From Siphonodentalium dalli (taxonomy: Eukaryota; Mollusca; Scaphopoda; Gadilida; Siphonodentaliidae): 64,000 nucleotides of DNA. The translations under genes were made by a program, and so were the position numbers. Shown here piece by piece: positions 35,740 through 47,893 of the stretch. The stretch's first letter is position 1, and every line of letters begins with the position of its first letter. The stretch lies in contig CP136067.1 of assembly GCA_032622095.1 (NCBI GenBank), positions 137,707,990 through 137,771,989 on the forward strand, read 5' to 3'. The notes below the pieces were generated by a model. The model saw nothing but the letters and a program-made list of their open reading frames with translations, had not been told where the DNA came from and ran no database searches.

Positions 35740-36392
35740 AGTGTTTCGGAATACCAGATTTACACCACTCATGGGATTGATGATTTACCACAATCGTTAA
35801 AGCTTGTGCAGTAAATCATCTAAATCATGCCATGAAACTCTACTCTGGCTAACACCCATAGATATCATATTCCACCGGTATAAAACCTTGGGACTAAGCT
35901 TCTTGAAGTTTTGACAGGGAATCTTATAAAGTCGAAAAAATAACACGGGGAATATATTTCTTAGTTATGATCTGTTCCTTAATAATGTACTTCACTGTAG
36001 GTGAAGGTTCCAACTTGAAATTTCACGATTTAAATGACTTTGTGAGCGATTTTGCTCTGCGTCGCTTACAATTATGAAATTTCTCATGTGTAATTAATTC
36101 AATGTTTATTGCGATATCGGCTCACAAAAGTCATAGAAAAAATTGCAATTTTGAGTTGGAACCTTCACCTGCAATAAAGTACATTATTAAGGAACAGATA
36201 GTAAATAAGAAATATATTCTTCACGTTATTTTTTCGACTTTATAAGGTTCCCTGTCAAAACTTCAAAAATTCTCAGGTTTTGTACTGGTGGAATATGATC
36301 TCTACGTGCGCAGCGAAGAGTAGAGATTCATGGCATGATCTATAAATCATCAATCTCACTCGTGGTGTAACTTTGGTAATCAGAAACACTAC
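35740..36392. mobile_element. Large foldback element (~650 bp)
   Basis: Arms of ~250 bp: GTGTTTCGGAATACCAGAT / inverse of GTAATCAGAAACAC, TTTTGACAGGGAATCTTATA / TATAAGGTTCCCTGTCAAAA, GATCTGTTCCTTAATAATGT / inverse. Diverged arms, no coding. Confidence 0.8.
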
Positions 36393-36680
36393 ATGTACCT
36401 GTATACTCTATATATCTTAACAAACAGCTCCAAATTTATATGCAACAGCCACTCTATAACAGCTAAAGAACGAACATTTACGATCAATATTCTGGTAATA
36501 TCAGTGAACTCAAATGCCGCATTATGTATACACTAGCTATTAGTACACGATCGATTTCACAAAGAGTTGTACTTTAATTTATTATCCGTGTAACTGTTGC
36601 AAAAAAGGTTACAAAATTATAAGGTTTCAGCGCAGAACATGAGTTCAAACACTTCAGAACTAGTGCAATTCCATCAAGTA

Positions 36681-36889
36681 CAGTAATGCCCTAAGTAATC
36701 GACTCCTTAACCACAGCATAATTATGGGTAACTTTTCAGGATTTAGTCGGAAATATGGCTTGTTGCCATTCATCAGAAAGCTCTCCCCGAGAGCTTTCCG
36801 ATGAATGGCAACAAGCCATATTTCCGACTAAACCTGAAAAGTTACCCATAATTCTGTTGTGGTTAAGGAGTCGATTACCAAGAGCATCA
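36681..36889. mobile_element. MITE A with altered right end
   Basis: Standard left end. The right end reads GATTACCAAGAGCATCAAG, so the outer ~15 bp no longer match; arms otherwise intact. Confidence 0.88.
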
Positions 36890-36937
36890 AGTACCTATTC
36901 ATTGACTGCATCTCTCAATATCTAATAACAATGTTTT

Positions 36938-37350
36938 TAGCCTGCAAATAGTGTGTGTCATTTGCAGAATGAGGTCCCCAGTGGGTGGCAGGCTAGCATC
37001 ACCAAATTCACCCTTTGGGAACCTCATTCCACTTAGGCCTCAACTGCTATGGAAGATCAGATTGAAGTTCCTCAGTCGAAGTTGGTAATGTTCACCCATT
37101 AGTCACCTCGATTATGCATTTTACCTTCTGCAAATTAGGGGATATAAAAACTGAACAGAAGGGAAATAGTAAAATAAAAACCATTTTAATTTGAGACTAA
37201 AGGTACTTCCCAGAAGATGAGGCCTAAGCAGAATGAGGTCCCCAGAAGGTGAATTTGGTGATGTTAGCCCCACTGTGGGATAGCATCACTATAAATTCAC
37301 CATCCGGGGACCTCATTCTGCAAATGACAGACACACTATTTGCAGACTTG
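36938..37350. mobile_element. Family C element, full length
   Basis: CTGCAAATAGTGTGTGTCATT ... ACACACTATTTGCAGACTTG, with both palindromes and the spacer. Confidence 0.88.
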
Positions 37351-37949
37351 ATAATGTTCTTATAGAATCAATACCACGGCATCATTGCTACATACATGTA
37401 GCAAAGAGAATGAAATGTGAAAGCAGTCTTAATTCTCTCTGTTATGGTTCAATGGTGGGTACTCAGGTGGGGAGGTGTAATTTTTGGGTCCTGGCTTTTT
37501 GGGATTTTGACCCTGATTCGAAAATCGACATTGAATAAAATTTCATATTGAATCAGGTGGTGTTTGTTAACTGGATATGTTTTCACTTGAGAACAATTTG
37601 AGAATACATTGAAAGCTGCATAAAGCCAAGGCTCAAAATATTTTTTTTTTTAACTATATATAATTGTCAAAATGACAGGCACCAAATGGATGGTGTTGGT
37701 CATTTTGAAATGGTGCCTGTAAAATTTTCAGATGTACTGTATGAGACAGTATTTAAATTTCCAATCGACTTATTATTCGTCAATGATGCGCACAATCGCC
37801 ATCTAGGAACAAGAGCATCGCTAGGGCGTGGCAAAATACGCCCTTTAGCCATTTCGAATTGTACTATCGCAAAATAAGATAATACTTTGAGCTTACATTT
37901 GAAGAAAATCTTATATACCCCTAATTTCAATGCCAAAATGTGGTCAAAT
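37351..37949. other. Stretch without recognised features
   Basis: AT-rich. Repeats P/O-like scraps (TTCTCTCTGTTATGG) at the start; no gene. Confidence 0.45.
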
Positions 37950-38560
37950 TCTAAGTCGAAAAATGGCCATAACTCATTTAAAAATAATTAGACAGAACCT
38001 ATATTCAAACTTGGCCTGTAGTTTTAGCTGGGAAATACACATACCAGCTTTGGTTCAGCTCAAATAATCAAAACTGAAGTTATCGGTCGGAAACCAAAAT
38101 GTTATGAAATTGGTCAAATTCTAAGTTGAAAAAGGGCCGTAACTCATGTAAAAATAATTGGACGGAACCCATATTCGAACTTGGCCTGTATCTTTAGCTG
38201 GGAAATACACATACCAACTTTGGTTCAGATAAAATAATCCAAACTGGAGTTATCGGTCGGAAACCAAAAATGTTAACAGACGATCAAATTCTAAGTCGAA
38301 AAAGGGCCGTAACTCATGTAAAAATAATTGGACGGAACCCATATTCGAACTTGGCCTGTATCTTTTGCTGGGAAATACACATACCAACTTTAGTTCAGAT
38401 CAAATAATCCAAACTGGAGTTATCGATCGGAAACCAAAAATGTTAACGGACGGACGGACGGACGGCTCGACGGACAGACAGACGGACAGACGGACGGACA
38501 GACGGACGGACAGACTGATAACATAATACGACCTTTTTTCAAAAAGGGCGTATAAAAACC
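37950..38560 (+). mobile_element. Tandem-repeat hairpin-ended element (H9)
   Basis: ~168-bp units at 37953, 38121 and 38290 (GAAAAAGGGCCGTAACTCAT, GGACGGAACCCATATTCG). A long GGACGGACAGAC microsatellite (38449-38517), then ATACGACCTTTTTTC / AAAAAGGGCGTATAA hairpin. Confidence 0.88.
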
Positions 38561-39025
38561 CATGTTATTTTTGTTTTCAAAAGTTCAAAAACTTTACGAT
38601 GATTAATAAATACACATGAAATTCACAAACGACATAATTATATTCACTATGAATTGATCTGAAATTAAAAAAGAACTATTTTTACTTTCAATGTCCTATT
38701 TGGCCAGTAGTGGTTCCTTGGACAAACACAGATTGTTTAAAACTTTTCATTGGACAAAATGTCCAACAGATACAGAAGTGCACTGGACATAATCTATTTT
38801 TCATTGAACAAGGACCGCGTGACCGGCCACTTATTTTGAGCCTTGTACATAGACAATTCCTTTCATTTCTGTTGAAATGATGAATATCATGACATGGGAA
38901 CTAGATTGCCATCTGCCAATGTATAACTTCTGAATCAAGCATCGATCATTTCATCTCATGTCCAGGATTAGGTCACAAAATAATAAGGTGGGAAAAAAAA
39001 TCTCAGAGAAAAAAATACTGATGCT
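38561..39025. other. Stretch without recognised features
   Basis: No repeat match or coding signal seen. Confidence 0.45.
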
Positions 39026-39405
39026 TTAAAGACATATTATGGACTTGTTCAGAAGTGGGAAATTGATAAGTTAGTACTCAGGCGCTATAGCTATGCCGAC
39101 CTAGGAAATGTAGCATGATACTAACATCGGCGAAAATTTAAAAGAAATCGACAATACCACTCCATAGAAAACATCGTCTAAACTACGCTCAATTGTAAAT
39201 ATTTACATCTCGATTCGGGATGCAACTATCAGCAATAAACTAACACAAATGATTTCACCATCGAGAGTTGTTGCATTTAATTAATATATAAGAATGACGG
39301 TGTGTGTTGTCAATTTGGATTAATATTCATAAAAAATAACTACTTTAAGCAAGATTATTCTCATTTCTGTTTGAACACAAAAACAGATGTTTCACATCAC
39401 TTTAA
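39026..39405. mobile_element. Family E TTAA element, intact
   Basis: TTAAAGACATATTATGGAC ... TTCACATCACTTTAA, 380 bp; the reference copy for this family. Confidence 0.85.
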
Positions 39406-39467
39406 AAGTAGAAAAGAATTGGTGGACTAAGATGTTCTTTCTCTACTAACTTATACTGGGGTTAACT

Positions 39468-39706
39468 TAAACCCTTTTTATACTAAATACTCATTGATGA
39501 GTAGTTATCACTTTCGAATTGTTCAGTTAATAATTTCAACAAACGTCATTGAACTTGTTATCTGAACATTTCCCTCCAATAAATACGACTCATTCTCCAC
39601 TATTTATTATCTGTTATCTGCATATTTTTCCGAACACCCGAAGACCATTCTAATGTATACTTGTATAACAGAACGGGAGAGTCCATTCACTATAGAAAGG
39701 GTTAAA
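39468..39706. mobile_element. Family I element
   Basis: AACCCTTTTTATACTAAAT ... ATAGAAAGGGTTAAAAT with the TTGTTCAGTTAATAA / TTATCTGAACATTT core. Confidence 0.75.
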
Positions 39707-39902
39707 ATGATGTATCATTTCATTGGCAATTGTGGTAGACCAGGACTTCATATTGTCGGTAAAACCATCGAAGGACGAATACCAGCGAGTACTTTCTAGA
39801 TTTTTAATCATCACAACTTCATGTAATAATGATCAGTGACATGGCTCCTAATAATAATAATAATAATATATAGCATTTAGATAGCACTTCATCCCTGGTG
39901 TA

Positions 39903-40057
39903 CAGTAATGCCCTAAGTAATCGACTCCTTAAACACAGCAGAATTATGGGTAACTTTTCAGGATTTAGTCGGAAATATGGCTTGTTGCCATTCATCAGAA
40001 AGCTCTCCCCGAGAGCTTTCCGATGAATGGCAACAAGCCACATATTTCCGACTAAAT
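39903..40057. mobile_element. MITE A, right arm truncated
   Basis: Full left arm and tip; right arm ends after TTTCCGACTAAAT. An AAT microsatellite lies just left (39846-39866). Confidence 0.9.
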
Positions 40058-40668
40058 ATTATATTAAAGACATAAAGTGCTGGTTCAGTTATGAAAAGTA
40101 GTGACGTTTGTTATAGTGTCCAGTTATCAGAAAGTCATCACTAAGTATCAATTTAGTAATATCGTGACCTGTGCAATTCTAGTACGTTGAATGCTGAATA
40201 TTACAACTACACCTGGGAACACTCTGAGATTAATATTTCCATGGGAAAAGATGTCGGGATGATCGCACCACTCTGTTAGTACTTCTGTCCTAGCTAACAC
40301 TGGAATTTATCCATTCAATTTAGTGCATCGTGGGTTACAATCTGATGCAACAATGTCGGATAGATGGGTGCACAGCATTCTGTTACAGCAATCTCTCAAT
40401 ATCTAACAACAAAGTTCTAATGGGATCAATGCTAACGTTATAGCGCAGTCAAGAGATTTGTGATGAGACTGGTTAAAATGTCACCTTATGAGGAGGCCAT
40501 CAATTCTCCTTGTTATGGCTAAATGAGAGGGAGAGAGTAATTTTGTGAATCCCAATTGGAGTGAGTTGTGAGGCGGTTGTAACTGAGTGATCAGGCGCAA
40601 TGGCAATAAAGCCATCTGTACAATGACATTACTATGCTCTAATTTAGATTCCAAGCCGCTATCTATCA
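40058..40668. repeat. Diverged low-copy repeat O
   Basis: CTCTCAATATCTAACAAC, GGTTAAAATGTCACCTTA and TTCTCCTTGTTATGG recur in fragments at 34380-34500, 36900-36945 and 37350-37450. Confidence 0.5.
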
Positions 40669-40902
40669 TTAACCTTTTCATGATGGGAGCTATGTTGGTG
40701 CAGCATTAATGATCCTGTGCCAGTGCATTCTCTTATATAGGGAGCCTCACATATATAAGAGAATGTACTGGCTTACAAGGATAAGGACAATGTATTCTCT
40801 TATGTATGCGAGGCTCCCTATGGGAGACTCGCATATATAAGAGAATGCATTGGCACAGGGTATTCGTAAAATTTCAAGAAGCTCCAGTCTTGGAAGGGTT
40901 AA
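40669..40902. mobile_element. Family B1 TTAA element
   Basis: TTAACCTTTTCATGATGGG ... CAGTCTTGGAAGGGTTAA, two hairpins, the first with a shortened loop. Confidence 0.88.
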
Positions 40903-41139
40903 CTCTTTATAGGGATGTCTATATCATACCCACGGAATAGACCAATAGAATGCGGTATTAATAAAGGATTAGTTCCTGAATCTGTGTCTGACCATCTGAC
41001 TTCCTGACTTAATGATGTGGTATATAGCTGTAATATCCTATATGACATTCCTTTATAGTTCAAAACAATTAAGTGCAATAGTATAAAATGTAGAATTATG
41101 CGTTCAATCTCGAAATAATTCCTTTAGAGCACGCCTTGA

Positions 41140-41382
41140 AATAACGTGTCTGTCATTTGCAGAATGAGGTCCCCAGAGGGTGAATTTAGTGATGCTACCC
41201 CGCATAGTGGGCTAGCATCACCAAATTCACCCTCTGGGGACCTCATTCTGCTTACACCTCAGCAGAATGAGATTCCCAGAGGGTGAATTTGGTGATGCTA
41301 GTCTGCTATGCGGGATAGCATCACTAAATTCACCCTCTGGGGACCTCATTCTGCAAATGACAGACACACTATTTCAAGGCTT
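41140..41382. mobile_element. Family C element, spacer-less form
   Basis: Two C palindromes joined by CTTACACCTCAGCAG, lacking the 180-bp spacer. Same layout as 56710-56935. Confidence 0.88.
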
Positions 41383-41559
41383 GATTAGGCAATATTGGTG
41401 CTTATTGACACTTTATACTAAAGATCACAAAAGTCTAAGTCTGGGTTTAGTGTGTCTGACATGGTGGGCCAGCATATGATGGTGTGTATAGTGAACTGAG
41501 GTAGCCTCCAGAGCCAGTGTCTAGTCAATGATTTATTAATTCATCCCTAGAGATGGAGA

Positions 41560-41745
41560 ATAAACCAATGCAGGGTTGCATGGTGCTGGAATAAAATTAT
41601 CTCCTGATTGCATGGTCTCCCGGATTGTTTCCCGCAAACCAAAATTTTCACATGTAACACCATTGCTACAAGAACTACACTACCTTCCAATACGTGCACG
41701 TATAGACTACAAATGTGCGTCATTCTGTTATAAATGAAAGTGTCA
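41560..41745 (+). pseudogene. LINE reverse-transcriptase C-terminal remnant, part 1
   Basis: Frame reads CMVSRIVSRKPKFSHVTP then LLQELHYLPIRARIDYKCAS and FCYK, the conserved end of non-LTR RTs (HxTPxLxxLHxLPIRxRIxYK). Interrupted after FCYK by the element at 41756. Confidence 0.85.
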
Positions 41746-41755
41746 ATGACACTGA

Positions 41756-43633
41756 AGCTCAACTTAGGTAGGGGAATAATTTAATGGTTGACAGTAAATG
41801 GAGGAATAGGAAAGGTGCTATAATTGAAATGTCTAAGTAAGACAAGATGTACATGTCAATATCAACATTCATGACAGGTTTCATAATGATCAAATCGGGG
41901 ATGTGGTGATTATAGTGTGCAAAAGGATTTAGTGATGCAAAGAGTAAATTATAAAATGGCCACCGGCAGCCATGTTTTTTTTCCGAATTACCCCAAAATG
42001 ACTTGTTCCCATCTACAGCCTTTACAAATTTCATAATGACCTGACCAAAGGTACGACCTGTAGCCTGTGCCAAAGGATTTAGTCATGCAAAGAGTGAAAT
42101 CCAATATGGCTGCTGGCGGCCATGTTTCTTAGCCAAACGACCCCAAAATGACTCGTTCACCATCTACATGTCAATGTCAACAGCCTTTACAAATCCCATC
42201 TACATGTCATTGTTAACATCCATGACAAATTTCATGAAGATCCGATCAACGCTACGACCTGTATCCCGCGCCAAAGTATTTAGTCATGTATAGAGTAAAA
42301 TCCAAGATGCCTGCTGGCGGCCATGTTTTTTGTCTGAACAACCCCAAAATGACTCGTTCCCATCTAGATACATGTCAATATTAACATCCAGGACAAATAT
42401 CATGATGATCAGACGAATAGTACGACCTGTATTCCGCACCAATGGATTTAATTTTGAAATCCAAGATGGCCACCAGCAGTCATGTTTTTGGGCCGAATGA
42501 CCCCAAAATGACTCGTTCCTTTTTACATGTCAATGTCAACATTCGTGAAAAATTTCATAAAGATCAGACCAAAGGTACGACCTGTAGCCCGCGCCAAAGG
42601 ATTTAGTCATACAAAGAATAAAATCCAAGATGGCAGCTGGCGGCCATGTTTTTTGGCCGAACGACCCCAAAATGACTATGTTAACATCCATGACAAATTT
42701 CATGAAGTTTCAACCAAAGCTACGACCTGTAGCCCGTGCCAAAGGATTTAGTCATGCAAAGAGTAAAATCCAAGATGGCTACTGGCGGCCATGTTTTTTG
42801 GCCGAATGACCCCAAAATCACTCGTTCCCATCTACATGTCAATATTAACATCCATGACAAAGTTCATGATGATCAGACAAACAGTACGACCTGTAACCCG
42901 CGCCAATGGATTGAATTTTGAAATCCAAGATGGCCACCAGTGGCCATGTTTTTTGACCGAATGACACCAAAATGACTCGTTCCCATCTACATGTCAATGT
43001 CAACATTCATGACAAATTTCATAAAGATGAGACCAAAGGTACGACCTGTAGCCCGCGCCAAAGGATTTAGTCATGCAAAGAGTAAAATCAAAGATGGCTG
43101 CTGGCGGCCATGTTTTTGGCCGATGACCCAAAAATGACTCGTTCCCATCTACATCTCATTGTTAACATCCATGACAAATTTCATAAAGTTCCGACCAAAG
43201 CTACGACCTGCATGTAGCCCGCGCCAAAGGATTTGGTCATGCAAAGAGTAAAATCCAAGATGGCTGCTGGCGGCCATGTTTTTTGGACGAACAACCCCAA
43301 AATCACTCGTTCCCATCTACATGTCAATATTAAGATCCATGACAAATTTCATGATGATCAGACGAACAGTACGACCTGTAGCACGCGCCAATGGATTGAA
43401 TTTTTAAATCCAAGATGGCTGCCAGCGGACATGTTTTTTGACCGAATGACCACAAAATGACTCGTTCCCATCTACATGTCAATGTCAACATTCATGACAA
43501 ATTTCATAAAGATTAGACCAAAGGTACAACCTGTAGCCCGCGCCAAAGGAAATTGTTTACGGACACACGCACACACGGACGACGGACTCCAAACCATGGC
43601 AATAGCTCAAACTTACAAAGTAAGTTGAGCTAA
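41756..43633 (+). mobile_element. ~1.9-kb tandem-repeat element inserted in a LINE (H10)
   Basis: About ten ~155-bp units with GGCGGCCATGTTTTTTGG, CCCCAAAATGACTCG and ACGACCTGTAGCCCGCGCC. Bounded by AGCTCAACTTA and TAAGTTGAGCT; the right end folds on itself (AGCTCAAACTTACAAAG / TAAGTTGAGCT) after an ACACGGACGACGGACTCC tail. No protein: the open frames are unit artefacts. Confidence 0.85.
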
Positions 43634-43659
43634 AAATCAGAATCTAGTTCAAGCATTCT

Positions 43660-44095
43660 CCCTGTATTACCTCAATATTTTGATAAACTTTTAAGTATGT
43701 ATGTTCCACCTATGAATCTGAGGTCAAAGGCACAAGCTCTAATGGATATTCCATAAAAAAATGGAAAAAAACTTATGGCGATAGGGCATTTGATTCGTAG
43801 GCGCCAAATGTCTGGAACTCACTGAGACACGACACAAGATTTGCAACCTCTGAGACTGACCGAATTCAAATCTTTGTTAAAGAATGACTTTAATATTCTG
43901 TGCTCACTATGGGGAATTTATCTCAGATGTTGTTTAATTATTTTGATGTATGTGTATATAGGCATGTGGTGTGTATAGATGTGTGTACATCAGGTGTGAT
44001 AGAGGGCAGGGTACTAGTAGGAATGTAAGCGCTCTGGGCCATCTGGGATAAAAGCGCTATATAAAATTATTTATTATTATTATTATTATCTCTAG
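43660..44095 (+). pseudogene. LINE remnant, part 2 with 3' tail
   Basis: Resumes YFDKLLSMYVPPMNLRSKA, then QALMDIP and, after breaks, LTEFKSLLKNDF, followed by a 3' tail with AAGCGCTCTGGGCCATCTGG, AAAGCGCTATATAAA and a TTA microsatellite, a common CR1/L2-like LINE end. Confidence 0.8.
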
Positions 44096-44244
44096 CCAAA
44101 CTTTATGCCAAATTAATTTTGCAAATTCCAAAAGGACTTGCCAAATTCTGCATATATATACTGATATACATACAAAATAAATGCTTTGGACATGGCAACA
44201 CAGTCAAGAAACTTAGTACAACTATCTGTCATCAAAGCAAGCCT

Positions 44245-44480
44245 GAGTTTAGTGTGCCTGTCATTTGCAGAATGAGCTCTGTCCCCATCACATCACAATC
44301 ACAATCACATCACAATATATTCACCATTTGGGTACTTTAAATCTGAGTCTATGTCATAGCAGATGAGGCCATTCAAAATTAGGTCCCCAGAGGGTGAATT
44401 TGGTGATGCTTGCCTGCTATGCGGGATAATGTCACTAAATTCACCCTCTGGGGACCTCATTCTGCAAATGACAGCCAGAA
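44245..44480. mobile_element. Family C element, left palindrome damaged
   Basis: GTGCCTGTCATTTGCAGAATG at left; the complete right palindrome (GGTCCCCAGAGGGTGAATTT ... GACCTCATTCTGC) ends where family J begins. Confidence 0.8.
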
Positions 44481-44916
44481 TTAAAGGTACTCAATCCGAT
44501 CAGACGGCCCCAAATACGTTTAGTTATCAGAATCGATTTATTGCAACAAAATAATGCTAACCATGCACTGTCAACTATGGTATCAAATTTCCCAAAACTT
44601 GTTATTTATCAACATTTTGTTCAACCAAATATGGCCGTATTATCACTAAAGTATCACAAAATTTGGCCATATTACCACTTGATTTTAGAGTTATCCATCT
44701 TCATCTGCAATTTGTCCGAGACCGTCCATTTGACCACGTGTTTCTGGGCCACATATTATTTGCACATATCGAGAAATAACAAACTTCAAAAAATTGATAT
44801 CTGATCACTCGGAGCTTTGATGGGTGGGTTCCTCGACTCGAATCAAATATTTTATAACCCCCCAAAGCCAAAGAAATAGTAATTTAGGAGCGTGTGATCG
44901 GATTGAGTACTTTTAA
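44481..44916 (+). mobile_element. Family J TTAA element, intact
   Basis: TTAAAGGTACTCAATCCG ... CGGATTGAGTACTTTTAA, 436 bp, inserted at the end of a family C copy. Confidence 0.9.
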
Positions 44917-45362
44917 TCAGGCTTGTGTCAAAGCGTACATGTACATGTATGTTAAATATGATTTCAACTGTATGGTTGTGTGAAATGCCATGGATGATGG
45001 AACCTTTATGTGTAACATTCAGTTTTTTCAAACAGATATCGATGATGTATGACATAAATATACAGGGGCAGTCAATTCCGTGCAACAGCTGGGGGTAGAA
45101 TTCTCGCTCCCTGCGAGTTGTAAGACTATTGATAATCTGTCCAGAGCTTTAATAAACTGGTATCGAAATCAATACTGGGAACTATATCACAGGCGTACTG
45201 CTTGTGGGCTTATTGTTTTATAGATAACCATTATAGGTAATCGGGTGTCTCAACAGGTGACATATCTGTCCGGGTCATCAAAAATCACACTGCGATGATC
45301 TCGAGCACCCTGGAATCACAGTAACAAGAGAAGCACTGACTGACAACCTGTCAGCTTTCCAC
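44917..45362. other. Stretch without recognised gene
   Basis: 45085-45200 shares TTGTAAGACTATTGATAATC and GCTTTAATAAACTGGTATCG with 47110-47190: a low-copy duplication. Confidence 0.5.
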
Positions 45363-45451
45363 AATAATGCCCTAAATAATCGACTCCAATGAATGGCAAC
45401 AAGCCATATTTCCGACTAAATCCTGAAAAGTTACCCATAATTCTGCTGTGG

Positions 45452-45826
45452 TTAAAGACATGTTATGTACTTGTTCGGGTGCGTAAAACTGATAAGTTAG
45501 TATTCAGGCACTATGCCAACATGAGGAATGTAACATTCTACTAACATCGCCGAAAATCTGAAGCTAAACAACCCTACCACTCCATAGAAAACATCGTCTG
45601 AACTACGCTCAATTGTAAATATTTACTACTCGATTCGGGATGCAACTATCTGCAATAAAATAACGAAAACAATTTCCCAATCGAGAGTCACTGCAATTAA
45701 TTAATATATAAGAATGACGATGTGTGTTGTCAATTTGGATAAAAATTTGTAAAAATTACTACTTTGAACAAGATTATTCTCTATTTCTATTCGATCACCC
45801 TGCTGTAGTGTTTCACATCACTTTAA
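45452..45826. mobile_element. Family E TTAA element in MITE A
   Basis: TTAAAGACATGTTATGTAC ... TTCACATCACTTTAA, 375 bp. Confidence 0.88.
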
Positions 45827-46212
45827 CCCTTTACCCAACAGAAGGGCCCTGTGCCAATGCATTCTCTTATATATGCGAGTCGACCATAGGTCGCCTCGCA
45901 TATATAAGAGAATGCATTGGCTTAACACATTAAAAATTATAAAATTGTTAAAGAATGTAATTAAAAATGGTAAAAAGTGTTAAAAAAAGATTTTTTTTAG
46001 GCCAATGCATTCTCTTATATATGCGAGGCGACCTATGGTCGACTCGCATATATAAGAGAATGCATTGGCACAGGGCATAACTGTAACTATCACAATGTGG
46101 TCAATGAGCCGGTTCCAATGATATCCATATTTGTATGGTTCTATTGAGACAGACCGAAGATATTTTAGGCTGTTGAAGCTTTATTTGGCCGGTTTGTTGG
46201 GTAAAGGGTTAA
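45823..46212. mobile_element. Family B3 TTAA element, intact
   Basis: TTAACCCTTTACCCAACAG ... TTTGTTGGGTAAAGGGTTAA, 390 bp. Two perfect CCAATGCATTCTCTTATA hairpins separated by an A/T spacer, then a unique right part with CAATGAGCCGGTTCC. Confidence 0.93.
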
Positions 46213-46519
46213 GGGGTCGATTATTTAGAGCATTACTGAAGTTGATGCCACAGTGCCATGAATGATATAGGACAATAATTGTAAAGAAGAGTGAAAGGAT
46301 TTTGGCTAAAGAAGTTGTATTTCTGATTGACGCAATGAGAATTTAGTAACCCAACAGAACCCAATGAACTTATTTTACTCGGCAAACTGATTTTTGCCTC
46401 TGCTTTTACCTAGGCATTGCCTTTTGCCTGGGCTAATTCACAGGGCTGCATTTAGTACAGAAATGGTTATGTGCCTGACATGTGACAGTTGACCCAGGCT
46501 TGGATTGGATCAGGGTCAG

Positions 46520-47047
46520 TTAAAGATACGGGCGGCCTTGGTGGTGGGTAATATTTGCTGTTAAAATATTCACCTCCATCAAAAACCGCCATAAACAGAA
46601 AGAATAGTAAAATATAGACAGACTTACACCAATCATAAATATGGCATAAACAGTATGTTATTGTCAATTTTGTTTGCTTTGTTATGTAAACAAAAGCAAA
46701 AAACGTTGTGTTTCCTGGCTTTTGTTTAGATCCGGTTATGGTAAACATAAAGAGCGTTATTTGTTACTGTTTTCCTGATATGGAAATAATAAAGAGTGTT
46801 TATATCATTTGTGTATGATTAACCAATAGAATTGCGCTGTGTTATGTAAACAGAAGCAAAACTTCTGTAACACGAGCAGGCTCTTGTTTACATACACCAT
46901 CGTACGTCTTGACAACAATATATTATTTACGCGCTGATTATATGTTTGACATATGAACAAAACTATACATATTTTAATATTCCTTCTGTTGATGGCGATT
47001 TGAACAAATATGAATATTTCTGCAACGAACGCCGCCCATGCCTTTAA
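46520..47047. mobile_element. Family K TTAA element
   Basis: TTAAAGATACGGGCGGCC ... GCCGCCCATGCCTTTAA, 528 bp. Internal GTTTACATAACAAAGC-type motif repeated. Confidence 0.75.
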
Positions 47048-47119
47048 AGGTGGCAGGCCGCACGTCACATATACTGTCGGCTTGTTTCTGGCCAGGGATA
47101 GAATTCTCACTCTCCAGGA

Positions 47120-47530
47120 GTTGTACATCTATTGACAATCTGTCCTAAGCTTTAATAAGCTAGTATCGGAATCAATACGGGAAAATATATTACCGAGACC
47201 TACTGCTTGTCGGGCAAGACGGAATACTTAGGATTCAATACCCAATCGGCTCCAAGTGAAAACTGATTCTTACAGAAATATTTGAACATGAGTTGCTGTT
47301 GCTCAAATGATGGATGGGGTAAACTCATTGACTATCAATACAAGGAATCCATAATTTCAGATGAGATTTATTTAAGAAATTAATGTAAAGTATGGGTGTA
47401 TTTTATTGAGTTTACACTAAATGTGCTCCAACAACCACAGTGCATTATATCCCTCAATAACACACACCCAAACTACATTAATTTCTTATCTTATATACCT
47501 TACTTCCCCCATTTATTTCTACAAATCTGC
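47120..47530. other. Stretch with an imperfect inverted repeat
   Basis: TTAATGTAAAGTATGGGTGT (47381) faces ACACACCCAAACTACATTAA (47463), a ~100-bp fold. No gene. Confidence 0.6.
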
Positions 47531-47893
47531 TTAAAGGTGTACAGTGTACACTAAATCTGACCAATTATGGGGCCATCTCCTATTCTACTCAACAGAATGT
47601 ATGCAACAAATGAATGAATTAGAGCCATGGATTCGTGCAAATACACACATATGTGCTCTATGAACGATGGAAACAACATGGTAAATATAATGAAAATGAG
47701 TTTATGGCTCGAGTGATTAACTCATTTTCATTATAATTACCATGTTGTTTGCATCGTTCATAGAGCACATGAGTGTATTTTGCACTCATCCATGGCTCAA
47801 ATTCATTCATTTGTTGCATATATACTGTTCAGTATAATAAGAGATGGACCCGGGCCATAAATGGTCGGAATTTAATGTACAGTACCCCTTTAA
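47531..47893. mobile_element. Family M TTAA foldback element
   Basis: TTAAAGGTGTACAGTGTAC ... GTACAGTACCCCTTTAA, 363 bp. Arms pair over most of the length (CATGGTAAATATAATGAAAA / ATTTTCATTATAATTACCAT). Partial copy at 55600-55690. Confidence 0.85.

Larger units (their letters stand above)
45363..46237. mobile_element. MITE A split by two TTAA elements
   Basis: MITE A parts at 45363-45455 and 46209-46237 flank family E (45452-45826) and B3 (45823-46212). The target TTAA is the one in the MITE's GTGGTTAAGGAG. Confidence 0.9.

Noticed and set aside
40481-40681. Minus-strand 66-codon frame as an upstream ORP exon
   Set aside because: Lies in a low-copy repeat overlapping a B1 end, with no suitable donor in phase 0 and no family similarity.
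41759-43460. Open frames through the ~155-bp tandem units
   Set aside because: They follow the repeat period and include frames on both strands; no protein family similarity.
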